From Galbitalea sp036271875 (GTDB taxonomy: Bacteria > Actinomycetota > Actinomycetes > Actinomycetales > Microbacteriaceae), in contig DATAZU010000017.1 in NCBI GenBank assembly GCA_036271875.1, positions 62,001-126,000 on the forward strand: a stretch of 64,000 bases of DNA. Direction: 5' to 3'. Positions 40,862 to 49,455 of the stretch are shown piece after piece. The position numbers and the translations under genes are program-made. Below the pieces are notes generated by a model. It saw only the letters and a list, made by a program, of their open reading frames with translations, was not told the origin of the DNA and did no database searches. Positions within the stretch are counted from its first letter, which is position 1, and each line of letters begins with the position of its first letter.

Positions 40862-42157
40862 TTAGGCGGTGATACGGCCGGCGATGAGCGGGCCGCCGGT
40901 GTGCGGCTCGGTGCCGGGATCGGCGATCTCCCACGCACCCTCAACCGCCTCGAGTGCCCGTGCAAAACGATCGGCATCGTTCGAGTGCAGCGTGAACAGC
41001 GGCGCGCCCGCAACGACCGCGTCACCGGGCTTCGCGTGCAGGTCGATGCCGGCAGCATGGTGCACCGGATCCTGCTGCCGCGCCCGGCCTGCACCGAGAC
41101 GCCAGGCACCGATGCCGAACGGCAGCGCTTCCTGCCGAACGAGAACACCCGAGCGCGGTGCGAGCACGACGTGGCTCTCCTTCGGCTTCGGCAACCCCGC
41201 ATCCGGGTCGCCACCCTGCGCGGAAATCATTGCACGCCAGGTGTCCATGGCACGACCGTCTCGAAGCGCCGCGGCGGGATCGGCGTCGGGCAGGCCCGCG
41301 AGGGCGAGCATCTCCCTGGCGAGCGCGACGGTAAGTTCGACGACGTCCGCCGGACCACCTCCGGAGAGGACCTCCAGTGACTCGCGTACCTCATTCGCAT
41401 TTCCGATGGTGAGTCCGAGCGGCACGTTCATGTTGGTGAGCAGCGCGACCGTCGCGACGCCCGCGTCCGTTCCCAGCCTCACCATCGTCTCGGCGAGTTC
41501 GCGGCCGCGCGCCGGGTCCTGGAGGAACGCTCCGGAGCCGAACTTCACATCCAGAACCAGCGCCGCCGTGCCCTCGGCAATCTTCTTGCTCATGATCGAC
41601 GAGGCGATGAGAGGAATCGCCTCGACCGTTCCGGTGATATCGCGCAGGGCGTAGAGCTTGCCGTCTGCGGGCGCCAGGCTTGCGCCCGCAGCGCAGACAA
41701 CCGCGCCGACAGAGTCAAGCTGTGAGTAGAACTCCGAGGTGCTGAGGTTCGCACGCCAACCCGGGATGCTCTCCAGCTTGTCGAGCGTTCCGCCGGTGTG
41801 CCCGAGACCGCGACCCGACAACTGCGGCACTGCGACGCCGAACGATGCGACGAGCGGGGCAAGCGGGAGCGTGATCTTGTCGCCGACACCACCGGTCGAG
41901 TGCTTGTCTGTCGTCTTCTTGGCCAGCCGGGAGAAATCGAGTCGTTCCCCGCTCGCGACCATCGCGAGCGTCAGGTCCCGAATCTCAGCGCGACCCATCC
42001 CGTTCAGGAAAATCGCCATCGTCATGGCCGACATCTGCTCATCCGCGACATAGCCGCGCGTGTACGCGTCGATCAGCCAGGCGACCTGCGGCTGCGACAA
42101 CTCGCCGCCGTCACGCTTGGCCCGAATCAGGTCGACGACGTCAAAGGGTTCAACCAT
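40862..42157 (-). CDS. deoA: Thymidine phosphorylase
   Basis: A 431-residue pyrimidine-nucleoside phosphorylase (thymidine plus phosphate gives thymine and deoxyribose-1-phosphate). FDVVDLIRAKRDGGELS starts the helical domain. KKTTDKHSTGGVGDKITLPLAPLVA binds phosphate, GRGLGHTGGTLDKLESIPG binds the base, and VLDVKFGSGAFLQD is also conserved. The C-terminal alpha/beta domain carries the usual VLVRQEALPFG...HAKPGDAV. It ends the leftward run of nucleoside transporter genes, 44 bases after the second permease. Confidence 0.95.
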   Translation of the reverse strand: MVEPFDVVDLIRAKRDGGELSQPQVAWLIDAYTRGYVADEQMSAMTMAIFLNGMGRAEIRDLTLAMVASGERLDFSRLAKKTTDKHSTGGVGDKITLPLAPLVASFGVAVPQLSGRGLGHTGGTLDKLESIPGWRANLSTSEFYSQLDSVGAVVCAAGASLAPADGKLYALRDITGTVEAIPLIASSIMSKKIAEGTAALVLDVKFGSGAFLQDPARGRELAETMVRLGTDAGVATVALLTNMNVPLGLTIGNANEVRESLEVLSGGGPADVVELTVALAREMLALAGLPDADPAAALRDGRAMDTWRAMISAQGGDPDAGLPKPKESHVVLAPRSGVLVRQEALPFGIGAWRLGAGRARQQDPVHHAAGIDLHAKPGDAVVAGAPLFTLHSNDADRFARALEAVEGAWEIADPGTEPHTGGPLIAGRITA

Positions 42158-42201
42158 GGTGTTGGTGCCTTACCTAGAAGATGGGAAAGAAGCGCGTCCG
42201 G

Positions 42202-43491
42202 CTACGACTTGATGTACGGTTTGCCGGATGCCGCCGGCCCGCGAACCCGGCCAACGAACCCGGCGACGGCGAGGATCGTCACGACGTAGGGAAGCATGAG
42301 CAGGAAATCGTTTGGCACCGGTGAGTCGAGCGAGGCCAGCGAGCTCTGCAGATAGGTGGTGAAGCCGAACAGCAACGCAGCGAGCGTCGCTCGAATCGGA
42401 TGCCAACCACCGAAGATCACCGCGGCGAGAGCGATATATCCGAAGCCATCTGTCATGTTCGCCCCGAATGGAACGCCGCCGAGGGTGAACGACGATCCGC
42501 CGACGCCGACGATGACGCCGGCCAGTGCGACGTTCCAGAACCGGGTGCGCGCTACGTTGATGCCAACGGTGTCTGCGGCCTGCGGATGCTCGCCAACCGC
42601 GCGAAGACGAAGTCCCCAGCGGGTGCGAAACAGGCCGATCGTCACCGCGGCAACCGCAACGTACATGATGTAGACGATGACGTTCTGGTCGAAGAACAGC
42701 GGGCCGATGACCGGGATGAGGCTGAGCCCCGGAATCGGCAGGCGCTGAATCGTTGGCGGTGAATTCAGCGCCGGAATATTGGCCAGCAGCACTTCTTGAT
42801 ACAGGAACGTGGTCAGACCTAGCACCAGAAGGTTCAGCACGACACCGACGATGACCTGGTTCACCGCGTAGCGAATCGCGAACACGCCGAGAACAAACGA
42901 CACCAGCACTCCGGCGAGCGCGGCAGCGATGATACCGACCACGAAGGATCCGGTCAGCGTCGATGCGACGGCGCACATGAAGGCGCCCATCAGTAGCTGG
43001 CCCTCAATTGCCACATTCACCACGCCAACGCGTTCGGTAATCACACCGCCGAGCGCGCCGAAGATGAGCGACGTGCTGATCGCGATCGCGCCGGTCAGCA
43101 GGTCGGTGATATTGAGCTGACGGGGAAGCCCCGCAGATGCCCAGACCAGGAACCCGAACACGAGCAGCACAGCGAAGATCGCGATGTACCAGAGTGGGGT
43201 CTTGCGCTGCAGCCAGGTCAGTACCCCGGAGAGCACCGCCATCACCAGCGCGACGATCGCGATGGTGATCTCGACCGGCGCTCCCGGAACGTTCACGAGC
43301 GGAAGCTGAACCGCGCCCTTCACGTTGGGAGTGAACTCCATGTGTGACAGGCCGCTGCGGACGAACACGACCAGCAATAGCACCGAGAGCAGGGCGAACA
43401 CCGCAAGCGCGATCGGCGTCTTCCATGACAGCCGGACAACCGGGGCGCTCGTCGCGGGGGTCCGGGTCGGGACAGTGGTTGCGGTCGTCAT
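42202..43491 (-). CDS. Nucleoside ABC transporter permease (NupQ/YufQ-like)
   Basis: A 429-residue permease with about ten membrane segments. ITERVGVVNVAIEGQLLMGA and GLRLRAVGEHPQAADTVGINVART are the signature of the BmpA-linked nucleoside permeases (branched-chain-amino-acid permease superfamily). It forms the transport channel with the permease encoded just upstream, with which it overlaps by four bases (43488-43491). Substrates are likely purine and pyrimidine nucleosides, given deoA and cdd beside it. Confidence 0.92.
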   Translation of the reverse strand: MTTATTVPTRTPATSAPVVRLSWKTPIALAVFALLSVLLLVVFVRSGLSHMEFTPNVKGAVQLPLVNVPGAPVEITIAIVALVMAVLSGVLTWLQRKTPLWYIAIFAVLLVFGFLVWASAGLPRQLNITDLLTGAIAISTSLIFGALGGVITERVGVVNVAIEGQLLMGAFMCAVASTLTGSFVVGIIAAALAGVLVSFVLGVFAIRYAVNQVIVGVVLNLLVLGLTTFLYQEVLLANIPALNSPPTIQRLPIPGLSLIPVIGPLFFDQNVIVYIMYVAVAAVTIGLFRTRWGLRLRAVGEHPQAADTVGINVARTRFWNVALAGVIVGVGGSSFTLGGVPFGANMTDGFGYIALAAVIFGGWHPIRATLAALLFGFTTYLQSSLASLDSPVPNDFLLMLPYVVTILAVAGFVGRVRGPAASGKPYIKS

Positions 43492-44861
43492 TTCGACGCT
43501 CCGATCGTCGTGCTGGCACCAGCGGCAACCGCGGGCAGTCGACCCCGGGTTTTCCGTTTGGTACCGGGGGCGGGCAGCCGGAAGATGGCACGAACGAGCG
43601 GTGGTGCGGCCAGGAACAGGACGATGACGGCCTGGATGACGGGAATCACGTTGACGTTGACACCCTGGTCGGACTGCATCAGGTAGCTCCCGGCCTGCAG
43701 GAATCCGAACAGCAATCCTGCCGCGAACACCCCGCCCGGACGCGACCTCCCCAGCAGAGCAACGGTAATCGCGGTGAAACCGATGTTGGCGTCAATGCTC
43801 CGGTCGAAGCCGGTCGTGTTTTGTCCGAGCACCTGATAGACGCCGGCAAAGCCGACGAGGATGCCGGAAATGACCATCACGTAGATGAACATCCGATTGA
43901 TCCGGATGCCAGCCACGCGAGCGGCGCGCGGATTCTCCCCGACCGCGCGAAGTTTGAAGCCAAGGCTCGACCGAGACAGCAGCCACCAGCAGTAGACGGT
44001 CGCGCCGATGACGATGATGAACCCGAAGTTGAGCGCGTACTGCGGGCCGATGAGGTGGAACAGGATGGCCGTTGACTTCTCCGGCGGACTCTGCGGGGCG
44101 TTTGAGCCCGGGTCGCGCAGCACTGGTGTGTTCAGCAGGTAGTCGACGAGATACAGCGCAACGTAGTTGAGCATGATCGTCACGATGACCTCGTGCGCAC
44201 CGAATCGGGCCTTCAGAAATCCGACGATGAAGCCCCAGATACCGCCAGCGACCAGACCGGCCAGGATGGCAACGACCATGTGGATGCCGAACGGCATGGA
44301 AAAGTGAAAGCCGACCCAGCCAGCGGACGCGGCCGAGACCAGGATGATGCCGGTTCCACCGATGTTGAATATGCCGGAGCGGAAACCGACGGCGATTCCA
44401 AGGCCCGCCGCGATGAGGGGCGTCGAGAAGCTCAGGGTATTGAAGAGGGACGTGATCCCCGTACCGAAGCTCGTCGCGGTGTAGTCGTAGATGCCGCCAC
44501 GGAAGATGTCGGCATAGGCGGCGGCAACGGAATTCCAGATTGCGAGCAGGGTGTCTGTTGGCCGGGCGAGAAAATACCCACCGGCCGCCTGGACATTCGC
44601 GTTCGTCGAAGCGATAAGGATCGCGCCGATGACGAGCGAGATCACAATGGCGAGGATCGTCAGTACGATGCTCCCCGACATGATTTCGCGAAGTACGCCT
44701 TCGAAACGCCCTTCGACGGGCTCAGGGACCGCGCCGGGCTCAGGGACCGCGCCGGGCTCACCGATGCCGCCGACGGGCGCCTCCTTGTCGCCGAGCGCGA
44801 GGGGCCCGAGGTCGGTGCCGGTATCCGCAACCGGAACGCCGGATGGCAGTTCGTCGCTCAT
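43488..44861 (-). CDS. Nucleoside ABC transporter permease (NupP/YufP-like)
   Basis: A 457-residue permease. The first 65 residues are a Gly/Pro/Glu-rich cytoplasmic extension with a short duplicated PEPGAV unit. About nine membrane segments follow, with FRSGIFNIGGTGIILVSAASAG and GFKLRAVGENPRAARVAGIRINRM as permease motifs. It overlaps the ATPase gene upstream (ATGA, 44858-44861) and the second permease downstream. The extension is longer than in most relatives. Confidence 0.92.
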   Translation of the reverse strand: MSDELPSGVPVADTGTDLGPLALGDKEAPVGGIGEPGAVPEPGAVPEPVEGRFEGVLREIMSGSIVLTILAIVISLVIGAILIASTNANVQAAGGYFLARPTDTLLAIWNSVAAAYADIFRGGIYDYTATSFGTGITSLFNTLSFSTPLIAAGLGIAVGFRSGIFNIGGTGIILVSAASAGWVGFHFSMPFGIHMVVAILAGLVAGGIWGFIVGFLKARFGAHEVIVTIMLNYVALYLVDYLLNTPVLRDPGSNAPQSPPEKSTAILFHLIGPQYALNFGFIIVIGATVYCWWLLSRSSLGFKLRAVGENPRAARVAGIRINRMFIYVMVISGILVGFAGVYQVLGQNTTGFDRSIDANIGFTAITVALLGRSRPGGVFAAGLLFGFLQAGSYLMQSDQGVNVNVIPVIQAVIVLFLAAPPLVRAIFRLPAPGTKRKTRGRLPAVAAGASTTIGASK

Positions 44862-46375
44862 GCTGCGAGCTCCGTTCCGGCCGGAAGTTCTCCGGCCATC
44901 ATCAGGCCGAGGACGTCGCGGGGGGTGTTGCCTGCCACGATGCCGACGATCCGCCCCTCATACATCACGGCAATTCGATCAGCGAGCGCGATGACCTCGT
45001 CGAGCTCGGTCGAGACCACGATGACCGGGACACCGGCATCCCTGGTGGCAACGATCTGTTCGTGGACGAACTCGATCGAGCCGACATCCAGTCCGCGCGT
45101 CGGCTGAGCCGCGACGAAGAGGCGAAGCGTGCGACTCAGCTCGCGAGCCAGCACGACCTTCTGCTGGTTTCCTCCGGACAGGCGCCCGACGAGCGTCTCG
45201 ATGCCCTGCGCCCGAACGTCGAATTCCTTGACCTTCTGCTCCGCGAAGTCGGCCCGGTACTTCAGTTGCAGCGATCCCCCTTTGACGAAAGGCTCGCCAT
45301 CCGACCGGTCGAGCATGAGGTTCTCCGCTATGGAGAACTCGGCAATAAGGGCATCTTCCTGTCGGTCTTCCGGCACGAATCCCACCCCGGCATCGAGCAC
45401 GCGGCCGATTGGCAGGTGACGCAGGCTCTTGCCGTCCAGCTCAATGCTGCCGACCACGCGATCCTGCAGGCCGATGAGCGCCTCGGTGAGCTCGGTCTGC
45501 CCGTTGCCCTGCACGCCAGCGATTGCCAGGATCTCGCCCGCCCGCACCTCGAACGAGACGTTGTCGACCACGCGTTTGCCAACGGCATCCTCGATGCTCA
45601 GGTCTTTCACGACCAGAGCGTGATCCTGGGTCACCGCCTTGGACTTGACGACCGTCAGGCCAACCGATCGGCCGACCATGAGTTCGGCGAGCTGGGCGTT
45701 CGTCGCGGTTGGCTTGGCCTCGCCGACCACCTTGCCGAGTCGCATGACGGTGATCTTGTCCGCCACCTCGCGGACCTCGCGCAACTTGTGGCTGATGAAG
45801 ACGATGGCGGTCCCGGCGGATCGCAGCTGCTTGATGATGGCGATGAGCTCGTCGGTCTCCTGGGGCGTGAGAACGGCCGTCGGCTCGTCGAAGACGAGCA
45901 CCTTCGCCTCGCGCGACAGCGCCTTGATGATCTCCACCCGCTGCTGGACGCCAACGGGAAGATCTTCGATGATCGCATCCGGGTCGACATCGAACCCGAA
46001 GCGCGCGGAAATCTCGGTAACCCTCGCTCGCGCTGCCGCGATGTCGAGGAATCCGCCCTTGGATTCCTCGTGACCGAGCATGACGTTTTCGGCGACCGTG
46101 AAAACGGGGATGAGCATGAAGTGCTGGTGCACCATGCCGATCCCGGCGAGGGCAGCGTCGCCCGGGCCGACGAAGTGCTGCACCTTGTCATCAAGGAGGA
46201 TGTCGCCCGAGTCGGCCTGGTACAGGCCGGAGAGGACGTTCATCAGGGTGGATTTGCCTGCGCCGTTTTCGCCAAGCAGACAGTGGATCTCACCGGGTTC
46301 AACCGTGAGGTTGATGTGGTCGTTGGCGACCAGGGCACCGAACGTCTTTGTGATGCCCCGCAGTTCGAGTTTCAT
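44858..46375 (-). CDS. Nucleoside ABC transporter ATPase (NupO/YufO-like)
   Basis: A 505-residue protein with two ABC domains, as in RbsA-type importers. The first has Walker A GENGAGKSTLMNVLSG, a signature near LPVGVQQRVEIIKAL and Walker B VLVFDEPTAVLTPQE. The second has a reduced Walker A (GVQGNGQTEL) and RLSGGNQQKVVLARELSR with LFVAAQPTRGLDVGSIE. One full and one reduced site is usual for this group. It drives uptake of nucleosides delivered by the lipoprotein encoded upstream. Confidence 0.94.
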   Translation of the reverse strand: MKLELRGITKTFGALVANDHINLTVEPGEIHCLLGENGAGKSTLMNVLSGLYQADSGDILLDDKVQHFVGPGDAALAGIGMVHQHFMLIPVFTVAENVMLGHEESKGGFLDIAAARARVTEISARFGFDVDPDAIIEDLPVGVQQRVEIIKALSREAKVLVFDEPTAVLTPQETDELIAIIKQLRSAGTAIVFISHKLREVREVADKITVMRLGKVVGEAKPTATNAQLAELMVGRSVGLTVVKSKAVTQDHALVVKDLSIEDAVGKRVVDNVSFEVRAGEILAIAGVQGNGQTELTEALIGLQDRVVGSIELDGKSLRHLPIGRVLDAGVGFVPEDRQEDALIAEFSIAENLMLDRSDGEPFVKGGSLQLKYRADFAEQKVKEFDVRAQGIETLVGRLSGGNQQKVVLARELSRTLRLFVAAQPTRGLDVGSIEFVHEQIVATRDAGVPVIVVSTELDEVIALADRIAVMYEGRIVGIVAGNTPRDVLGLMMAGELPAGTELAA

Positions 46376-46421
46376 GCGATGTTTTGTTTCCCAATTCCAA
46401 AGGGGAAGAACCGCCCCGGCC

Positions 46422-46451
46422 GGGAAGGCTCGAATACTGTTCGAGTCTCCC
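46422..46451 (-). other. Stem-loop between bmpA-like and ATPase genes
   Basis: CTCGAA/TTCGAG (46429-46434 with 46440-46445) is extended by GGGA/TCCC across an internal loop. It stands in the 106-base gap after the binding-protein gene and may give more binding protein than ATPase by partial termination or RNA protection. Confidence 0.4.
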
Positions 46452-46481
46452 CGACCGGTGACGGTTCAGTGAAGAGCGATA

Positions 46482-47558
46482 TTACTTGTTGAAGCTAGAC
46501 GGCGATGCGACCTTGATCGAGCCGTCAATGATTCCCGCCTTGATCTTGGCAACCTCGGCAGCAAGACCCGGGTCGACCTTCGACGAGAAGTTGTGGAACG
46601 AGGAGATGCCAACGCCGTTGTTCTTCAGGTTCCCGACGTACTGGGTGTTATCGAACGACTTCGACTTCGATGAGGCGACGATTGCTGCCTCGGTCGGAGC
46701 GGCAAGGTTCTTCAGGATCGACACGAGCATGAGCGAACCGTAGCTCGGGTCGGTCTGGAAGATGTCGGCGTCAACGCCCTCGAGGACAGCGTCGCTGCCC
46801 GAGGACTTGATGGCGGCAGCAGCACCCTGGTACAGCGAGCCGGCGACGGGGATGATGACATCCGCCTTCTGGTCGAGCTGAGCCTGAGTGTCGCTCTTCG
46901 CGAGCGTCTGGTTGCTGAAGTCACCGATGAAGGTGCCCTTCTGCGTGGCCTCGTTCCAACCGACGAGCTGGACGTTCTTGCTCTTCTGCTGGTTGTAGTA
47001 CGCGATGCCGTCCGCAATGCCGTCCATGTAGATGGTCACCGACGGGTACTGCGCTCCACCCCAGGTGCCGACGACGCCGGTCTTGGAGTAGCTCGCCGCG
47101 ATGTAGCCACCGAGGAACGCTGCCTCGTCGGTCTCGAACACGATGTTCTTGACGTTCGGGAGGTTGATGGTGTTGTCATCGAGGATGATGAAGTTCGTCT
47201 TCGGGTTTGCCTTGGCGGCATCCGTGTCCGGCTTCTCGAAGTCGAAACCGGGAGTCGCGATGATGTTGCACTTATCGGTAATCATGCTCTGGATTCCGGG
47301 GACGAGGTCGTCCGAGGTGGCCGATGCAACCTTCTTGTAGTTCGAGTTGATCTTGGTCGCCGCTGCAACAACGCCGTTGAGGGTGAGTTCGTTGAATGAG
47401 TGGTCGCTGAAACCGCCGGTGTCACCGACGACGCATGGCAGGTACTTCGACTTCGCCACGGTCGCTGCCTTCGGTGCTGCAGCACAACCTGCAAGCAGGG
47501 CTACGGCGCTGACTGTGGCGAGTACGCCCAGTCCGATCTTCTTGGGTGTGATTCGCAA
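46482..47558 (-). CDS. BMP family nucleoside-binding lipoprotein
   Basis: A 358-residue lipoprotein with signal peptide and lipobox LLAGCAAAP. The periplasmic-binding fold of the BmpA/PnrA family follows: GDTGGFSDHSFNELTLNGV, IIATPGFDFEKP, NIVFETDEAAFLGGYIAASYSKTG, IPVAGSLYQGAAAAIKSSG and GVDADIFQTDPSYG. It captures nucleosides outside the membrane for the ABC transporter encoded behind it. The start is a TTG at 47558 with AAGGAA about eight bases before it. The 204-base gap upstream carries an inverted repeat that may be an operator. Confidence 0.94.
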   Translation of the reverse strand: MRITPKKIGLGVLATVSAVALLAGCAAAPKAATVAKSKYLPCVVGDTGGFSDHSFNELTLNGVVAAATKINSNYKKVASATSDDLVPGIQSMITDKCNIIATPGFDFEKPDTDAAKANPKTNFIILDDNTINLPNVKNIVFETDEAAFLGGYIAASYSKTGVVGTWGGAQYPSVTIYMDGIADGIAYYNQQKSKNVQLVGWNEATQKGTFIGDFSNQTLAKSDTQAQLDQKADVIIPVAGSLYQGAAAAIKSSGSDAVLEGVDADIFQTDPSYGSLMLVSILKNLAAPTEAAIVASSKSKSFDNTQYVGNLKNNGVGISSFHNFSSKVDPGLAAEVAKIKAGIIDGSIKVASPSSFNK

Positions 47559-47689
47559 TGTGATTCCTTACGTGGATTGCACGGCCCGCGGGACATGCGG
47601 GGAATGTTGATACAGGTTACTGATTACTGCGGAAATCGCCAGTGGCCTAGGGCCTCGACCCACCAGATGGTTACAAATCCGGTACTGCT

Positions 47690-47715
47690 TCGAAATGTAA
47701 ATGAAATGATTTCGA
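47690..47715. promoter_or_regulatory. Inverted repeat upstream of bmpA-like gene (candidate operator)
   Basis: TCGAAAT and ATTTCGA (47690-47696 and 47709-47715) face each other across 12 bases in the gap between cdd and the binding-protein gene. A repressor or activator of nucleoside uptake may bind here. No other feature explains it. Confidence 0.4.
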
Positions 47716-47762
47716 CAGCGCTTCGTCGTTTTGCCCTTGTCTGACCTCCTCTTCGCGCACGA

Positions 47763-48215
47763 TTACTGCGCGGACGCACCATTTGTTGCGGAGAATTCTT
47801 CGAGCTGACGGGGACCGAACGCATCCGGAAGGACCTCATCGATGGTGCGGATGCCCGAAACGGTCTCCAGCACCATCCCGGATATCGAGTGTTCGTACAG
47901 CAGTTGCCGGCAACGTCCGCACGGCATCAGAACACCGCCGGTGCCATCGACGCAGTAAAAAGCGACCAGTCGGCCGCCCCCGGTCATGTGGAGGCTCGAT
48001 ACGAGCGCGCACTCGGCGCACAGGGTGAGCCCGTACGACGCATTCTCTACGTTGCAACCGGAGATAACCCGCCCGTCGTCGACCAGAGCGGCGGCGCCAA
48101 CGGGGAATTTCGAGTACGGCACGTATGCGTGAGACATCGCCTCGGTCGCGGCGTCTCGCAGCACCTGCCAGTCAATGGCGTGCCCGGCGTCCTTGCCGTC
48201 ACGTCCCTGCGTCAT
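47763..48215 (-). CDS. cdd: Cytidine deaminase
   Basis: A 150-residue zinc enzyme converting cytidine to uridine. YSKFPVGAAALVDDGRVISGCNVENASYGLTLCAE holds the substrate loop and the CAE motif (Cys66, Glu68), and VLMPCGRCRQLL supplies the other zinc ligands (Cys99, Cys102). This is the small tetrameric type. It is the first gene of the leftward nucleoside run. TAAGAT lies six bases before the ATG, with TTGCCC 16 bases further upstream. Confidence 0.95.
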   Translation of the reverse strand: MTQGRDGKDAGHAIDWQVLRDAATEAMSHAYVPYSKFPVGAAALVDDGRVISGCNVENASYGLTLCAECALVSSLHMTGGGRLVAFYCVDGTGGVLMPCGRCRQLLYEHSISGMVLETVSGIRTIDEVLPDAFGPRQLEEFSATNGASAQ

Positions 48216-48221
48216 GCAGCG

Positions 48222-48249
48222 ATCTTACGACTCGCCAGTGAACGGGCAA
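48222..48249 (-). promoter_or_regulatory. Promoter of cdd
   Basis: On the minus strand TTGCCC (48244-48249), a 16-base spacer and TAAGAT (48222-48227) end six bases before the cdd ATG. This is one of the few promoters here with a visible -35 box. Confidence 0.55.
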
Positions 48250-48252
48250 GCG

Positions 48253-49374
48253 CTAAAGAACATCGCTGCGGCCGGACAACTTAAGTGCGTCAACGACCGC
48301 TTTCACCCGCTGGGCGTTTTGGGTGGTGGTGACCAGCAGCGCATCCTCGGTGTCGACGACCACGATATCCGTGACTCCGATGAGCGAGATGAGGCGTTTC
48401 CCCTCGCTGATTACGACCCCGGTGGATGAATCGGCGAGCACCCGCGCATCCTCACCGAGGATCGCGAGATCCGACTTGCGGCCTCGAGAGTGCAGCTTTG
48501 CGATGGATCCGAAGTCTCCGACGTCGTCCCACTCGAAGTCGCCGGGGATCACGACGACGCGACCGGCGGCGGCGGCCGGCTCAGCGACTGTGTAGTCGAT
48601 CGCGATCTTCTTCAGGGTTGGCCAGATGCGGTCGACCGTTGCTCCGCGCGTCGGACCGTCCCCATCCCACACCGACGCGAGTTCGCGAAGGCCTGCGAGC
48701 AGCTCGGGCTCGGACTCGCCGAGCTGCGTGAGAAGCACGTCGGCTCGCGCGATGAACATGCTCGCGTTCCACAGGTAGCAGCCGTCGTCAAGATAGCCCT
48801 GCGCGGTCTTCAGATCCGGCTTCTCGACAAAACGATCCACCATCCGGGCACTGGGTGCTCCGTCGATTTCCTGAGGTTCGCCGTAGTGGATGTAGCCGAA
48901 TCCCGTCGCCGGCTCAGTCGGCGCTATGCCGATGAGGGCGATGTAGCCGGCTCGCGCGACGGCGACCGCCTCAGTGACCGCTTTCGCGAAACGTTTCGTT
49001 TTCCCGATGACGTGGTCGGCCGCGAAGGAGCCGATGATGACATCCGGCTCACGGCTGGCCAGGATGGCGGCGGCGAGCCCAATGGCCGCGGTCGAGTCGC
49101 GCGGTTCGCTCTCCAGCACAACGTTCCTGTCGGCAAGCTCGGGCAGCTGCGCCTCGACGGCGGCGCGGTGCGCGCGCCCCGTCACGACCATGATTCGGTC
49201 GGCGCCGGACAGCGGAACGAGCCGGTCCCAGGTGTCGCGCAGAAGCGTATGCCCCGATCCGGTGAGATCGTGCAGGAACTTGGGGGCATCCGCCCGGGAC
49301 AGCGGCCACAACCGGGAACCGACGCCGCCCGCCGGAATCACGCTGTAGAAGCCGTCGAGTGGGAGCAAGGACAT
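48253..49374 (-). CDS. manC: Mannose-1-phosphate guanylyltransferase
   Basis: A 373-residue nucleotidyltransferase making GDP-mannose. FYSVIPAGGVGSRLWPLSRADAPKFL is the GTP-binding N-terminus, and SFAADHVIG and GFGYIHYGEP are conserved. FVEKPDLKTAQGYLDDGCYLWNASMFIARADVLL belongs to the mannose-1-phosphate guanylyltransferase signature, followed by GDFEWDDVGDFGSI. It lacks the C-terminal isomerase domain of bifunctional enzymes. TAGGGT lies seven bases before the ATG. It is divergent from an alpha-mannosyltransferase-like gene; GDP-mannose also feeds ppm1. Confidence 0.93.
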   Translation of the reverse strand: MSLLPLDGFYSVIPAGGVGSRLWPLSRADAPKFLHDLTGSGHTLLRDTWDRLVPLSGADRIMVVTGRAHRAAVEAQLPELADRNVVLESEPRDSTAAIGLAAAILASREPDVIIGSFAADHVIGKTKRFAKAVTEAVAVARAGYIALIGIAPTEPATGFGYIHYGEPQEIDGAPSARMVDRFVEKPDLKTAQGYLDDGCYLWNASMFIARADVLLTQLGESEPELLAGLRELASVWDGDGPTRGATVDRIWPTLKKIAIDYTVAEPAAAAGRVVVIPGDFEWDDVGDFGSIAKLHSRGRKSDLAILGEDARVLADSSTGVVISEGKRLISLIGVTDIVVVDTEDALLVTTTQNAQRVKAVVDALKLSGRSDVL

Positions 49375-49381
49375 GCTTGCA

Positions 49382-49387
49382 ACCCTA
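49382..49387 (-). promoter_or_regulatory. -10 box of manC
   Basis: TAGGGT on the minus strand ends seven bases before the manC ATG. Confidence 0.45.
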
Positions 49388-49442
49388 GACTCCCGGCCAC
49401 GACTCGTAAGGCTGTATTCATCTGTGCGTAATTACAAGCACG

Positions 49443-49448
49443 TAATCT
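49443..49448 (+). promoter_or_regulatory. -10 box of mannosyltransferase gene
   Basis: TAATCT ends seven bases before the ATG at 49456, so this transcript is also likely leaderless. The 81-base divergent gap holds this box and the manC box. Confidence 0.5.
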
Positions 49449-49455
49449 TCGGGAC

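Noticed and set aside
44843..46492. 549-codon open frame on the plus strand
   Set aside because: Antisense to the nucleoside ABC ATPase, whose Walker motifs are intact; no family features in this frame.
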